Source of the DNA: Streptomyces candidus
Lineage (GTDB): Bacteria; Actinomycetota; Actinomycetes; Streptomycetales; Streptomycetaceae
Assembly: GCF_014207445.1 (NCBI RefSeq)
Contig: NZ_JACHEM010000002.1
Span: forward strand, 62,001 to 126,000
Length of the DNA: 64,000 bases
Direction: 5' to 3'
Part shown: positions 44,345 through 53,447 of the stretch, piece after piece
Layout of the letters: every line of letters begins with the position of its first letter
Position numbering within the stretch: the stretch's first letter is position 1
Translations under genes and position numbers: made by a program
The notes under the pieces: model-generated
What the model saw: the letters and a program-made list of their open reading frames with translations, nothing else
The model's database searches: none
Told to the model about the DNA's origin: nothing

Positions 44345-45967
44345 TCACCGTCGTACTGCCGAAACGTCACGCCCCTCCTGCTCCGGGCCGGAGGTCAGCG
44401 CTTCCGGCAGCACGACGGTGAACTCGGCGCCTGCGGAAGCGCCGTCGCCCACCTGCACCGTCCCGCCCTGGCGCTCGGCCAGCCGCCGTACCAGCGCGAG
44501 TCCCAGCCCGCGCTTCCCGTGCGTGGGCAGCTCCTTCGTCGACCAGCCCTCCGTGAAGACCGACTCCCGCTGCGCGACGGGCACCCCCGGCCCGCTGTCC
44601 GTCACCCGCAGTACGACCTCGCGCCCCCGCGCGTACAGGGCGACCTCGACGAACGCGTCCGGTGAGCCGGCCGCTGCGTCCAGCGCGTTGTCCACCAGGT
44701 TGCCGACCGCGGTGACCAGCCCGCGCGGATCCACCAGCCGGTCGGGCAGCAGCGTCCCGTCCGCGAGCCGCAGTGCCACCGCGCGTTCCGCGGCGACGGT
44801 CGCCTTTCCGACCAGCAGTGCGGCCAGCAGCGGGTCGTGGATCCGCTGCGTGACCTCCTCGGCCGTCACCCGGTGGACCCCCGCGACCTCGGTGACGAAA
44901 TCCGCCGCCTCCTCGTACATCTCCAGCTCGATCAGCCCGAGGAGGGTGTGCATCCGGTTCGCGTGCTCGTGGTCCTGGGCCCGCAGGGCGTCGATCAGAC
45001 CACGCGTGGAGTCGAGTTCCCGCCCCAACTGTTCCAGCTCGGTGCGGTCGCGCAGCGTGGCCACGGCCCCGCCGTCGTCGGTCGGCATCCGGTTGGCGAC
45101 CAGTACCCGGGGGCCCCGTACGGTCAGCAGGTCGTCCCCCGACACCCGGCCCGCCAGCACGTCGGCCGTACGTCCCTCACCCAGCACCTCGTCCAGCGGG
45201 CGGCCCGCGGCCTCGTTCCCGACGCCGAGCAGCCGCTGCGCCTCGTCGTTGATGAGCCGCACCCGGCCCTCGGCGTCCAGCGCCACCACGCCCTCCCGGA
45301 TGCCGTGCAGCATGGCCTCGCGTTCCGCGAGCAGCGCCGCGATGTCGGAGAACGCCAGGTCGTGGACCTGGCGTTGCAGCCTGCGGGAGATGAGGTACGC
45401 GGCGAGCGCCCCCATGGCCAGTGCCCCGCCGGCGTAGGCGAGCAGCCCGGGTATCGCCGCGAGCAGCCGCCCGCGCACCGTCTCGTACTCGATCCCGACC
45501 GACACCGCACCGACGATCCGCCCGCGCGCGTCCCGCAGCGGAACCTTGCCGCGGGCGGACCGGCCGAGGGTGCCGCTGTCGATCTCCATCACCTCACGGC
45601 CGGCGAGAGCCCCGCTCGGATCGGTCGAGACGACCCGTCCGATCTGTCCGGTCGCGGTGTGCGACCACCTGACCCCGCGGCGGTCCATGATCACGACGTA
45701 CTCGGCCCCGGTCGCCCGCCGGATCCGTTCGGCCTCGGCCTGCACGGGGCCGCCCGGCGCGGCGGGGGAACCGAGAAGGGTCTCCGCCACCTCGGGCGAC
45801 GCGGTGGTCTGGGCGATGGCCAACGCCCGCCGCATCGCCTGATCGTCGAGCTGCGCGCCGAGCGGCGCGAGGAAGAGCCCGGTGGCGAGAACGGTGACGC
45901 CGGACGCGATCACCAGCTGGAGCAGAAGGAACCGGGAGACGACACGCTGGGGCCAGGGGATGCGCAT
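44345..45967 (-). CDS. CitA/DcuS-type sensor histidine kinase, no adjacent regulator
   Basis: A 540-residue kinase of the citrate/C4-dicarboxylate-sensing class. Two membrane segments (about residues 12-32 and 180-205) bracket an extracytoplasmic PAS-like sensor. A cytoplasmic PAS (MLHGIREGVVALDAEGRVRLINDEAQRLLGV) precedes a SpoOB-type phosphoacceptor (RAQDHEHANRMHTLLGLIELE) and the ATPase (GNLVDNALDAA, GLGLALVRRLAE). The ATG at 45967 follows TAGCGT by seven bases on the minus strand, suggesting a leaderless mRNA. No CitB/DcuR-type regulator is next to it on either side. Confidence 0.9.
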   Translation of the reverse strand: MRIPWPQRVVSRFLLLQLVIASGVTVLATGLFLAPLGAQLDDQAMRRALAIAQTTASPEVAETLLGSPAAPGGPVQAEAERIRRATGAEYVVIMDRRGVRWSHTATGQIGRVVSTDPSGALAGREVMEIDSGTLGRSARGKVPLRDARGRIVGAVSVGIEYETVRGRLLAAIPGLLAYAGGALAMGALAAYLISRRLQRQVHDLAFSDIAALLAEREAMLHGIREGVVALDAEGRVRLINDEAQRLLGVGNEAAGRPLDEVLGEGRTADVLAGRVSGDDLLTVRGPRVLVANRMPTDDGGAVATLRDRTELEQLGRELDSTRGLIDALRAQDHEHANRMHTLLGLIELEMYEEAADFVTEVAGVHRVTAEEVTQRIHDPLLAALLVGKATVAAERAVALRLADGTLLPDRLVDPRGLVTAVGNLVDNALDAAAGSPDAFVEVALYARGREVVLRVTDSGPGVPVAQRESVFTEGWSTKELPTHGKRGLGLALVRRLAERQGGTVQVGDGASAGAEFTVVLPEALTSGPEQEGRDVSAVRR

Positions 45968-45974
45968 GGGAGGG

Positions 45975-45980
45975 ACGCTA
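45975..45980 (-). promoter_or_regulatory. -10 hexamer of a likely leaderless mRNA (CitA-type kinase gene)
   Basis: On the minus strand TAGCGT ends seven bases before the ATG at 45967; the only purine-poor sequence between them is CCCTCCC, so there is no ribosome site. Confidence 0.45.
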
Positions 45981-46319
45981 GGGGACGGCGCCACCGGAGG
46001 AGCAGGCGGCCCACGAGGCGAGGGGCACAGGGGAAGGGGCGCAGGGCAGGGCCCGATGGCGACCTCGGGCGAAACGGGTTTTCCGTCGCGGTTGCCGGCA
46101 GCGGTCACGCGTCGGGAATGTCCGGTTTCGCGCGGAAGGTTGGTCGCACTTCCCCGGGCCCGGGGGAGAAGCGCCGATACGGCGGACGGTGCCTACGTTG
46201 TTCCGGAGTCCACCCGTGCCAGTCATCCGTACGGCAACCGTTCACCGCGTGCCGGGCCCGCGGAGAGGACGGCTGCCCGAGTCGCAGCAGAATCGGGCCG
46301 TCCGTCGCGGCACTGCGTT

Positions 46320-46325
46320 TACGAT
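46320..46325 (+). promoter_or_regulatory. -10 hexamer of a likely leaderless mRNA (CobW-type gene)
   Basis: TACGAT ends seven bases before the ATG at 46333 with no ribosome site between. Confidence 0.45.
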
Positions 46326-46332
46326 CGGCACC

Positions 46333-47478
46333 ATGTCCAGGCAGCACATCCCCGTCGTCGTCCTCGCAGGGTTTCTGGGGTCGGGCAAGACGACCCTCCT
46401 CAACCACCTGCTCAAGCGGAGCCGCGGCACGCGTATCGGGGCGATCGTCAACGACTTCGGGGCGATCGAGATCGACGCGATGGCAGTGGCGGGGCAGCTC
46501 GGGGACAGCACCGTCTCGCTGGGGAACGGATGTCTGTGCTGTGCCGTGGACGCGAGTGAGCTGGACGTGTACCTGGAGAAGCTCGCGCAACCCGAGGCCG
46601 GCATCGACGTGATCGTCATCGAGGCGAGCGGGCTGGCCGAGCCGCAGGAACTGGTGCGAATGGTCCTCGCCAGCGAGAACCCACGGGTGGTGTACGGAGG
46701 GCTGGTCGAGGTCGTGGACGCCGCCGAGTTCGGGGCGACGCGGGAGCGGCATCCGGAGATCGCACGTCATGTGGCCGTCGCCGATCTGATCGTGCTCAAC
46801 AAGGCCGACCGGGTGGCGACGGAGGATCTGGTACGGCTGCGGGCGGAGTTGGGCGCGCTCGGCGGAGGGACCGTGCTCTCCGCGGAGCATGGGCGGGTCG
46901 ATCCCGAGGTGCTTTTCGACCGCAGGTCGGACGCGCAGCACCGGGAGCACGGCTGGCAGTTGAGCTTCGAGGACCTGCGGGCGGAGGTCGAGGGCGGGGA
47001 CGAGGATCACGCCGCGCACCTGCACGCCGCCTACGAGAGCGTGGACTTCGTCTCCGGGGAGCCGATGGACCCGGGGCGGCTGATGACCTTTCTCGACGAG
47101 CGGCCCGAGGGGCTGTACCGGATCAAGGGGTACGTGGACTTCGGCGCGGCCGATGCGCGCAACCGGTACGGGGTGCACGCGGTGGGCCGGTTCCTGCGGT
47201 TCTACCCGGAGCCGTGGGGGAGCGGTGCGGAACGGCTCACGCAGCTCGTGCTCATCGGGGCGGGCGTCGACGGGGCGGCGCTCCGCGCCGGACTGGCGGG
47301 ATGCGTCGGGGAGGTGGATGCCGGGCAGGACACCCCGGGCGAGCGGGCCATGTGGGGTGTCCTGCGCTACGTGCAGCAGCCGGAGGCAGAGGATCCGGAG
47401 GCCGAGGATCCGGCGGCAGCGGATCCAGAGGCGGAGGATCCGGAAACGGACGGCCCGGCTCGGTCCGGCGAGGACTGA
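46333..47478 (+). CDS. CobW/COG0523-type GTP-binding metallochaperone
   Basis: A G3E GTPase of 381 residues of the COG0523 family, which delivers zinc, cobalt or other metals to target proteins. Walker A is GFLGSGKTT near residue 14, the metal-binding CxCC motif is GNGCLCC near residue 63, Walker B is VIEASGLAEP and the base motif is NKAD. The CobW_C domain includes GLYRIKGYVDF and ERLTQLVLIGAG. The C-terminus ends in an acidic pentapeptide repeat. Metal and client are unknown; no Zur box was found. It is convergent with parC. Confidence 0.92.
   Translation: MSRQHIPVVVLAGFLGSGKTTLLNHLLKRSRGTRIGAIVNDFGAIEIDAMAVAGQLGDSTVSLGNGCLCCAVDASELDVYLEKLAQPEAGIDVIVIEASGLAEPQELVRMVLASENPRVVYGGLVEVVDAAEFGATRERHPEIARHVAVADLIVLNKADRVATEDLVRLRAELGALGGGTVLSAEHGRVDPEVLFDRRSDAQHREHGWQLSFEDLRAEVEGGDEDHAAHLHAAYESVDFVSGEPMDPGRLMTFLDERPEGLYRIKGYVDFGAADARNRYGVHAVGRFLRFYPEPWGSGAERLTQLVLIGAGVDGAALRAGLAGCVGEVDAGQDTPGERAMWGVLRYVQQPEAEDPEAEDPAAADPEAEDPETDGPARSGED
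47383..47457 (+). repeat. Five 15-bp tandem repeats encoding an acidic tail
   Basis: Five in-frame 15-bp units, each with a GATCC or GGCCC core, encode EAEDP, EAEDP, AAADP, EAEDP and ETDGP at the end of the CobW-type protein. Units 1, 2 and 4 are nearly identical, a sign of slippage expansion. Confidence 0.85.
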
Positions 47479-47488
47479 GCCGGGCCGT
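47450..47488. terminator. Bidirectional terminator, CobW-type gene and parC
   Basis: Perfect 12-bp stem (ACGGCCCGGCTC and its complement) with a 15-base loop spanning the stop codon of the CobW-type gene and lying just before the parC stop. Confidence 0.75.
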
Positions 47489-47494
47489 GCGGGG

Positions 47495-49948
47495 TCAGAC
47501 CGATCCCGCCAGCGCCGCCACCGGCTTCGTCAGCGGAACGCCCGAGCCGTCCCGGCGCGGGTCGGGGTCCGGCAGGTCGGCCGGGGTGCCGTTCTTCTGT
47601 GCGGCGCGCGCCGGAGCAGCACCCGCCCAGGCCAGCATCAGGGCGTCCTCGCCGCGCAGGAAACGCTGGCAGCGGACGCCGCCGGTCGCCCGGCCCTTGC
47701 GCGGGTACTGGTCGAACGGGGTGAGCTTCGCGGAGGACTCCGCGTCGCCCACGAGGGTGCCCTTCGAACCGGCGACCGTGAAGACCACCGCGTCCGTCGC
47801 CGGATCCACCGCGGTGAAGGAGATCACCTTGGCCCCGGCTGCCAGCTTGATGCCCGCCATGCCCCCGGCCGGACGGCCCTGCGGGCGTACCTGCGAGGCC
47901 TGGTAGCGCAGGAGCTGGGCGTCGTCGGTGATGAAGACGAGGTCCTCCTCCCCGGTGCGCAGTTCGGCCGCGCCGACGATCCGGTCACCGTCCTTCAGGG
48001 AGATGACCTCCAGTTCCTCCTTGTGGGACGGGTAGTCGGGAACGACCCGCTTCACCACACCCTGCTCGGTGCCGATCGCGAGGCCGGGGGAGGACTCGTC
48101 GAGGGTGGTGAGGCAGACGAGGGTCTCGTCCGCTTCGAGCGTGAGGAACTCGGCGACCGGGGCCCCGCCGGACAGGTTGGGCGCGGAGGCCGTGTCCGGG
48201 AGCTGGGGCAGGTCGATGACGGCGACGCGCAGCAGCCGTCCGGACGAGGTGACCGCGCCGATCTGCCCGCGGGCCGTCGCGGGCACGGCCGAGACGATCA
48301 CGTCGTGCTTGGTGCGGCGCGCGTCGTCCAGGGCGAGGGGCTCCCCGTTGGGCGTACGGGCGAGCAGGCCCGTGGAGGAGAGCAGGACGCGGCACGGGTC
48401 GTCGGGCACTTCGAGGGGGACCGCGGCGATCGCGGAGGCGCCCGACTCCAGCAGGACCGTGCGCCGTTCGGTGCTGAACTTCTTGGCCACGGCGGCCAGC
48501 TCGGAGGAGACGAGCTTGCGCAGCTCGGCGTCCGAGTCCAGGATCCCGGTCAGCTCGTCGATCTCGCCGTTGAGCCGGTCGCGCTCCGACTCCAGCTCGA
48601 TGCGGTCGAACTTGGTCAGCCGGCGCAGCGGGGTGTCCAGGATGTACTGCGTCTGGATCTCGCTCAGCCCGAAGCGCTCGATCAGCCGCTCCTTGGCCTG
48701 TGCCGAGTTCTCGCTGGAGCGGATGAGCCGGATGACCTCGTCGATGTCGATGAGGGCGACGAGCAGGCCCTCGACCAGGTGCAGCCGGTCCCGGCGCTTG
48801 GTGCGGCGGAACTCGCTGCGGCGGCGTACGACCTCGAAGCGGTGGTCGAGGTAGACCTCCAGGAGTTCCTTGAGGCCCAGGGTGAGGGGCTGACCGTCGA
48901 CCAGGGCCACGTTGTTGATGCCGAAGGACTCCTCCATCGGCGTCAGCTTGTAGAGCTGTTCGAGGACCGCCTCCGGCACGAAACCGTTCTTGATCTCGAT
49001 GACCAGGCGCAGGCCGTGCGAGCGGTCCGTGAGGTCCTTGACGTCCGCGATGCCCTGGATCTTCTTCGCCGAGACCAGGTCCTTGATCTTGGCGATCACC
49101 TTCTCCGGGCCCACCGTGAAGGGCAGTTCGGTGACCACCAGGCCCTTGCGGCGCGCCGTCACGTTCTCCACGGAGGCGGTGGCGCGGATCTTGAAGGTGC
49201 CGCGGCCCCTCTCGTACGCGTCCTTGATGCCGCCGAGACCGACGATCCGGCCGCCGGTCGGCAGGTCGGGACCGGGAACGAAACGCATCAGCGTCTCCAG
49301 GTCGGCGCCCGGGTGCTTGATCAGGTGGCGGGCCGCGGCGACGACCTCGCCCAGGTTGTGCGGAGGCATGTTGGTGGCCATGCCGACGGCGATGCCGGTG
49401 GCGCCGTTGACCAGCAGGTTCGGGTAGGCGGCCGGGAGCGCGACGGGCTCGCGCTCCTTGCCGTCGTAGTTCGGGTTGAAGTCGACCGTGTTCTCGTCGA
49501 TCGACTCCGTCATCAGCGACGTCGCGTCGGCCATCCGGCACTCGGTGTAACGCATCGCGGCGGGCGGGTCGTCGTTGCCCAGCGATCCGAAGTTGCCGTG
49601 CCCGTCGACCAGCGGCAAGCGCATGGAGAACGGCTGCGCCATGCGCACCAGGGCGTCGTAGATGGACGCGTCGCCGTGCGGGTGCAGCTTTCCCATCACC
49701 TCGCCGACGACACGGGCGCACTTCACGTACCCGCGGTCGGGGCGCAGGCCCATCTCGTTCATCTGGTAGACGATGCGGCGGTGCACCGGTTTGAGGCCGT
49801 CCCGGGCGTCAGGGAGGGCGCGCGAGTAGATCACCGAGTACGCGTACTCGAGGAAGGAGCCCTGCATCTCGTCGACGACGTCGACGTCGAGGATCTTCTC
49901 CTCGAACGTCTCGTCCGGCGGCGGGGTCTTCGTGCTGCGGCGGGCCAT
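47495..49948 (-). CDS. parC: Topoisomerase IV subunit A
   Basis: A type IIA topoisomerase A subunit of 817 residues. The breakage-reunion domain has [17 protein letters not shown] near residue 80, [25 protein letters not shown] with the catalytic Tyr near residue 125, and a C-terminal beta-pinwheel. The canonical GyrA box (QRRGGKG) is missing; the corresponding site reads [12 protein letters not shown], supporting ParC over GyrA. ATG at 49948 after AGAAGGAG. It pairs with parE about 7.5 kb away in the opposite orientation; the genes between are unrelated. Divergent from the M16 genes. Confidence 0.93.
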   Translation of the reverse strand: MARRSTKTPPPDETFEEKILDVDVVDEMQGSFLEYAYSVIYSRALPDARDGLKPVHRRIVYQMNEMGLRPDRGYVKCARVVGEVMGKLHPHGDASIYDALVRMAQPFSMRLPLVDGHGNFGSLGNDDPPAAMRYTECRMADATSLMTESIDENTVDFNPNYDGKEREPVALPAAYPNLLVNGATGIAVGMATNMPPHNLGEVVAAARHLIKHPGADLETLMRFVPGPDLPTGGRIVGLGGIKDAYERGRGTFKIRATASVENVTARRKGLVVTELPFTVGPEKVIAKIKDLVSAKKIQGIADVKDLTDRSHGLRLVIEIKNGFVPEAVLEQLYKLTPMEESFGINNVALVDGQPLTLGLKELLEVYLDHRFEVVRRRSEFRRTKRRDRLHLVEGLLVALIDIDEVIRLIRSSENSAQAKERLIERFGLSEIQTQYILDTPLRRLTKFDRIELESERDRLNGEIDELTGILDSDAELRKLVSSELAAVAKKFSTERRTVLLESGASAIAAVPLEVPDDPCRVLLSSTGLLARTPNGEPLALDDARRTKHDVIVSAVPATARGQIGAVTSSGRLLRVAVIDLPQLPDTASAPNLSGGAPVAEFLTLEADETLVCLTTLDESSPGLAIGTEQGVVKRVVPDYPSHKEELEVISLKDGDRIVGAAELRTGEEDLVFITDDAQLLRYQASQVRPQGRPAGGMAGIKLAAGAKVISFTAVDPATDAVVFTVAGSKGTLVGDAESSAKLTPFDQYPRKGRATGGVRCQRFLRGEDALMLAWAGAAPARAAQKNGTPADLPDPDPRRDGSGVPLTKPVAALAGSV

Positions 49949-50159
49949 CGCGGCTGCGGCTCCTTCTCGTTCTCTGGAATCGTGCTCGGGCAATCGTTCG
50001 CTGACCGGCAACTGGAGGTCAGGCACTGATGCGGACCATTGTGGACCGCCCCACCGACAACGCCGACCTCGGCCCGTCCGTAGCGGGTCGCGGGGCGTCC
50101 TGGGCGGGCGTCCCGCAGCACGTCCCCAAGAAGAGTGCACGGAACGGGAACTTCGCGGA

Positions 50160-50182
50160 CCGTCGGTGCGCTTGCATACAGT
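50160..50182 (+). promoter_or_regulatory. Candidate promoter of the M16 pair
   Basis: TACAGT (50177-50182) lies about 50 bp before the first M16 start. Eight bases upstream, CCGTCGGTG agrees with TTGTCRGTG at seven of nine positions, so it is a weak damage-motif look-alike. I treat only the -10 hexamer as plausible. Confidence 0.3.
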
Positions 50183-50232
50183 GGCAGGACTCAACCGCAG
50201 GACTTGTCCAATACGCGATCGAAGGGACGTAC

Positions 50233-51588
50233 ATGCCCATGGGTCACACGGCCACAGCGCAGGCCGGCTCCGGCGGCCTGACAGCGACCGAGCACCGGCT
50301 TGCGAACGGTCTGAGGGTGATCCTCTCCGAGGACCACCTGACCCCGGTCGCCGCTGTCTGCCTCTGGTACGACGTCGGTTCGCGCCACGAAGTCAAGGGC
50401 CGTACGGGCCTGGCCCACCTCTTCGAGCACCTGATGTTCCAGGGCTCCGCCCAGGTGCACGGCAACGGGCACTTCGAGCTGGTGCAGGGGGCCGGCGGTT
50501 CGCTCAACGGCACCACCAGCTTCGAGCGCACCAACTACTTCGAGACGATGCCCGCGCACCAGCTGGAGCTGGCGCTGTGGCTGGAAGCCGACCGGATGGG
50601 CTCGCTGCTCACCGCGCTCGACGACGAGTCCATGGAGAACCAGCGCGACGTCGTCAAGAACGAGCGCCGCCAGCGTTACGACAACGTGCCCTACGGCACC
50701 GCGTTCGAGAAGCTCACCGCCCTCATGTACCCCGAGGGCCACCCCTACCACCACACCCCGATCGGCTCCATGGCCGACCTGGACGCCGCGACGCTGGAAG
50801 ACGCCCGCGCCTTCTTCCGTACGTACTACGCGCCCAACAACGCGGTGCTCTCCGTGGTCGGCGACATCGACCCGGAGCAGACGCTGGCCTGGGTGGAGAA
50901 GTACTTCGGTTCCATCCCCGGCCACGACGGCAAGCAGCCGCCGCGCGACGGCTCACTGCCCGACGTCATCGGCGGAGAACTGCGCGAGGTCGTCGAGGAG
51001 GAGGTCCCGGCGCGCGCGCTGATGGCCGCCTACCGGCTCCCCAGTGACGGCACCCGCGAGGCGGACGCCGCGGACCTGGCGCTCACCGTCCTCGGCGGCG
51101 GCGAGTCCTCCCGGCTGCACAACCGGCTCGTACGGCGCGACCAGACCGCCGTGGCGGCCGGCTTCGGCCTGCTGCGCCTGGCCGGCGCGCCCTCGCTCGG
51201 CTGGCTGGACGTCAAGACGTCCGGCGGCGTCGAGGTCCCGCAGATCGAGGCGGCCGTCGACGAGGAGCTCGCGCGGTTCGCCGCCGAGGGCCCGACGGAC
51301 GAGGAGATGGAGCGCGCCCAGGCCCAGTTGGAGCGCGAATGGCTGGACCGGCTGGGCACCGTCGCCGGCCGCGCCGACGAACTGTGCCGGTACGCCGTCC
51401 TGTTCGGCGACCCGCAGCTCGCGCTGACCGCCGTCGGCCGCGTACTGGAGATCACCGCGGAGGAGGTCCAGGCCGTCGCCAAGGCGCGCCTGCGCCCCGA
51501 CAACCGGGCGGTTCTGGTGTACGAACCGCTCGCAGCCGCCGCAGACGCCGACGCGCAGGAAGACCAGCAGGAAGGGGCGGACCAGTGA
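50233..51588 (+). CDS. M16 zinc peptidase, catalytic member
   Basis: A pitrilysin-family (M16B) metallopeptidase of 451 residues. The inverted zinc motif HXXEH is in HLFEHLMFQG near residue 60, with the distal Glu in the ENQRDVVKNERRQ segment. The two M16 halves follow, ending in an acidic Gln/Asp/Glu tail. ATG at 50233 after GAAGGGA; a second ATG two codons later is possible. Its stop codon overlaps the start of the non-catalytic partner. Such pairs form heterodimeric M16B proteases that degrade peptides. Confidence 0.93.
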   Translation: MPMGHTATAQAGSGGLTATEHRLANGLRVILSEDHLTPVAAVCLWYDVGSRHEVKGRTGLAHLFEHLMFQGSAQVHGNGHFELVQGAGGSLNGTTSFERTNYFETMPAHQLELALWLEADRMGSLLTALDDESMENQRDVVKNERRQRYDNVPYGTAFEKLTALMYPEGHPYHHTPIGSMADLDAATLEDARAFFRTYYAPNNAVLSVVGDIDPEQTLAWVEKYFGSIPGHDGKQPPRDGSLPDVIGGELREVVEEEVPARALMAAYRLPSDGTREADAADLALTVLGGGESSRLHNRLVRRDQTAVAAGFGLLRLAGAPSLGWLDVKTSGGVEVPQIEAAVDEELARFAAEGPTDEEMERAQAQLEREWLDRLGTVAGRADELCRYAVLFGDPQLALTAVGRVLEITAEEVQAVAKARLRPDNRAVLVYEPLAAAADADAQEDQQEGADQ

Positions 51589-53024
51589 CGGACACCGCAG
51601 CCACGACCGGCCAGAACGCGGACGCGACCGGCAAGGCCGCCGGCGTGACCAGCGAGATGCAGTTCCACCCCCAGCCGCAGGCGGGCCCCGCCACCCCGTG
51701 GGCCTTCCCGGCCCCCGAGCGCGGTGCCCTGCCCAACGGGCTCACCGTGCTGCGCTGCCACCGCCCCGGCCAGCAGCTGGTGGCTGTCGAGATCTTCCTC
51801 GCCGCACCCCTGGAGGCCGAGCCGCAGAACCTCGACGGCGTCGCCACCATCATGTCGCGGGCCTTCACCGAGGGCACCGACAAGCACTCCGCCGAGGAGT
51901 TCGCCGCCGAGCTGGAGCGCTGCGGCGCCACCCTCGACGCGTTCGCCGACCACCCCGGCGTACGGGTCTCCCTGGAGGTCCCGGTCTCCCGGCTGCCCAA
52001 GGCCCTGGGCCTGCTGGCCGACGCCCTGCGCGCCCCGGCCTTCGCGGACGGCGAGATCGAGCGCCTCGTGCGCAACCGGCTCGACGAGATCCCGCACGAG
52101 GCCGCGAACCCGTCCCGGCGGGCCGCCAAGCAGCTGTCCAAGGAGCTGTTCCCGGCGTCCCTGCGGATGTCGCGCCCCCGCCAGGGCACCGAGGAGACGG
52201 TGAAGAACATCGACTCCGCCGCCGTGCGCGCCTTCTACGAGGCGCACGTCCGCCCGGCCACCGCCACCGCGGTCGTCGTCGGCGACCTGGACGGCACCGA
52301 CCTGGACGCCGTCCTGGCCGACACCCTGGGGGAGTGGACCGGCAACACGGCCGAGCCGCGCCCGATGACGCCGATCACGGCCGACGACACCGGCCGCGTG
52401 GTCATCGTCGACCGTCCCGGCGCCGTACAGACGCAGCTGCTCATCGGCCGCATCGGCGCCGACCGGCACGACCGCCTCTGGCCCGCCCAGGTCCTCGGCA
52501 CGTACTGCCTGGGCGGCACCCTCACCTCCCGGCTGGACCGCGTCCTGCGCGAGGAGAAGGGCTACACCTACGGGGTGCGCGCCTTCGGCCAGGTGCTCCG
52601 TTCCGCGGCGGACGGCACCGGCGCGGCCATGCTGGCCATCAGCGGCTCGGTGGACACGGAGTCGACCGGGCCCGCCCTGGACGACCTGTGGAAGGTCCTC
52701 CGGACGCTCGCGGCCGAGGGCCTGACCGACGCGGAGCGGGACGTGGCGGTGCAGAACCTGGTGGGCGTCGCCCCGCTCAAGTACGAGACGGCCTCCGCCG
52801 TCGCGGGCACCCTGGCCGACCAGGTCGAGCAGCAGCTGCCCGACGACTTCCAGGCCCAGCTCTACGCGAAGCTCGCGCAGACCGGCACCGTGGAGGCCAC
52901 CGCGGCCGTCGTGAACGCCTTCCCGGTGGACAGGCTGGTCACGGTCCTGGTCGGTGACGCCTCGCAGATCGCCGAACCCGTGCGCGCACTGAACATCGGC
53001 GAGGTCACGGTCGTTACCGGCTGA
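51585..53024 (+). CDS. M16 peptidase-like protein, non-catalytic partner
   Basis: A second M16-fold protein of 479 residues, coupled to the first by a GTGA overlap. At the place of HXXEH it reads LDGVATIMSRAFTEGT, so zinc ligands are absent. It keeps the RYGXXY-like substrate-binding segment (REEKGYTYGVRAF near residue 325) characteristic of the non-catalytic M16B subunit. Together the two proteins should form an active heterodimer with split functions. A terminator follows. Confidence 0.92.
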   Translation: MTDTAATTGQNADATGKAAGVTSEMQFHPQPQAGPATPWAFPAPERGALPNGLTVLRCHRPGQQLVAVEIFLAAPLEAEPQNLDGVATIMSRAFTEGTDKHSAEEFAAELERCGATLDAFADHPGVRVSLEVPVSRLPKALGLLADALRAPAFADGEIERLVRNRLDEIPHEAANPSRRAAKQLSKELFPASLRMSRPRQGTEETVKNIDSAAVRAFYEAHVRPATATAVVVGDLDGTDLDAVLADTLGEWTGNTAEPRPMTPITADDTGRVVIVDRPGAVQTQLLIGRIGADRHDRLWPAQVLGTYCLGGTLTSRLDRVLREEKGYTYGVRAFGQVLRSAADGTGAAMLAISGSVDTESTGPALDDLWKVLRTLAAEGLTDAERDVAVQNLVGVAPLKYETASAVAGTLADQVEQQLPDDFQAQLYAKLAQTGTVEATAAVVNAFPVDRLVTVLVGDASQIAEPVRALNIGEVTVVTG

Positions 53025-53089
53025 CGACCGTACGGCACCGGCTGACCGATCAAAGGTCAGATGCAGAACCGGCACAAAGCATGACAAGC

Positions 53090-53123
53090 AGGACCCCGGC
53101 GTCGAGCAAGTCGCCGGGGTCCT
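53090..53123 (+). terminator. Terminator after the M16 pair
   Basis: Perfect 12-bp stem AGGACCCCGGCG with a 10-base loop, 66 bp after the stop codon, followed by TCCCTTAT. Confidence 0.85.
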
Positions 53124-53239
53124 CCCTTATGTCCGTTTTATTGGAGAGGTTGCCTGTCTGGCGTGTGGGCTCCGTTACAAAAACGGCCGTGTGTTTGGAG
53201 ATCGGAAGAACTGCCGCTTAGCGTCGGTCCGGCTGTCCG

Positions 53240-53432
53240 TCAGCTTGCGCCGCAACCGCGGCACCGGGCAGCCATCGCCGAGTCCCCGTCAGGCGCGAGC
53301 CTGGGGAGCCGGGGACCCACTCAGTCCCTGGGGTGAATCGGACGCCATCGCCCTTCGCGGGCCGGTGGGGCCCGTAGGAGACCTTCCTGCTCCGAACCCG
53401 TCAGCTAACCCGGTAGGCGAGAAGGAAGGAAA
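53240..53432 (+). promoter_or_regulatory. ydaO-type c-di-AMP riboswitch
   Basis: The leader of the M23 gene carries the conserved blocks of the ydaO/yuaA aptamer: CGCCGAGTCCCC, GGAGCCGGGGACCCACT, CTGGGGTGAATCGG, GTAGGAGACCTTCCTGCTCC, GAACCCGTCAGCTAACC and CGGTAGGCGAGAAGG, in order. The class binds c-di-AMP and in actinobacteria is found before cell-wall hydrolase genes, where ligand turns expression off. It ends directly before the gene's ribosome site. Boundaries are approximate. Confidence 0.93.
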
Positions 53433-53447
53433 GGAAACAGCCACTTC

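Larger units (their letters stand above)
45968..46332. other. 365-bp divergent region, CitA-type kinase/CobW-type GTPase
   Basis: Holds the two leaderless-type -10 hexamers at its ends. The palindrome CCCCGGGCCCGGGG near 46156 is pure GC and not obviously regulatory. I saw no Zur-box-like sequence, although CobW-type genes are often zinc-regulated. Confidence 0.45.
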
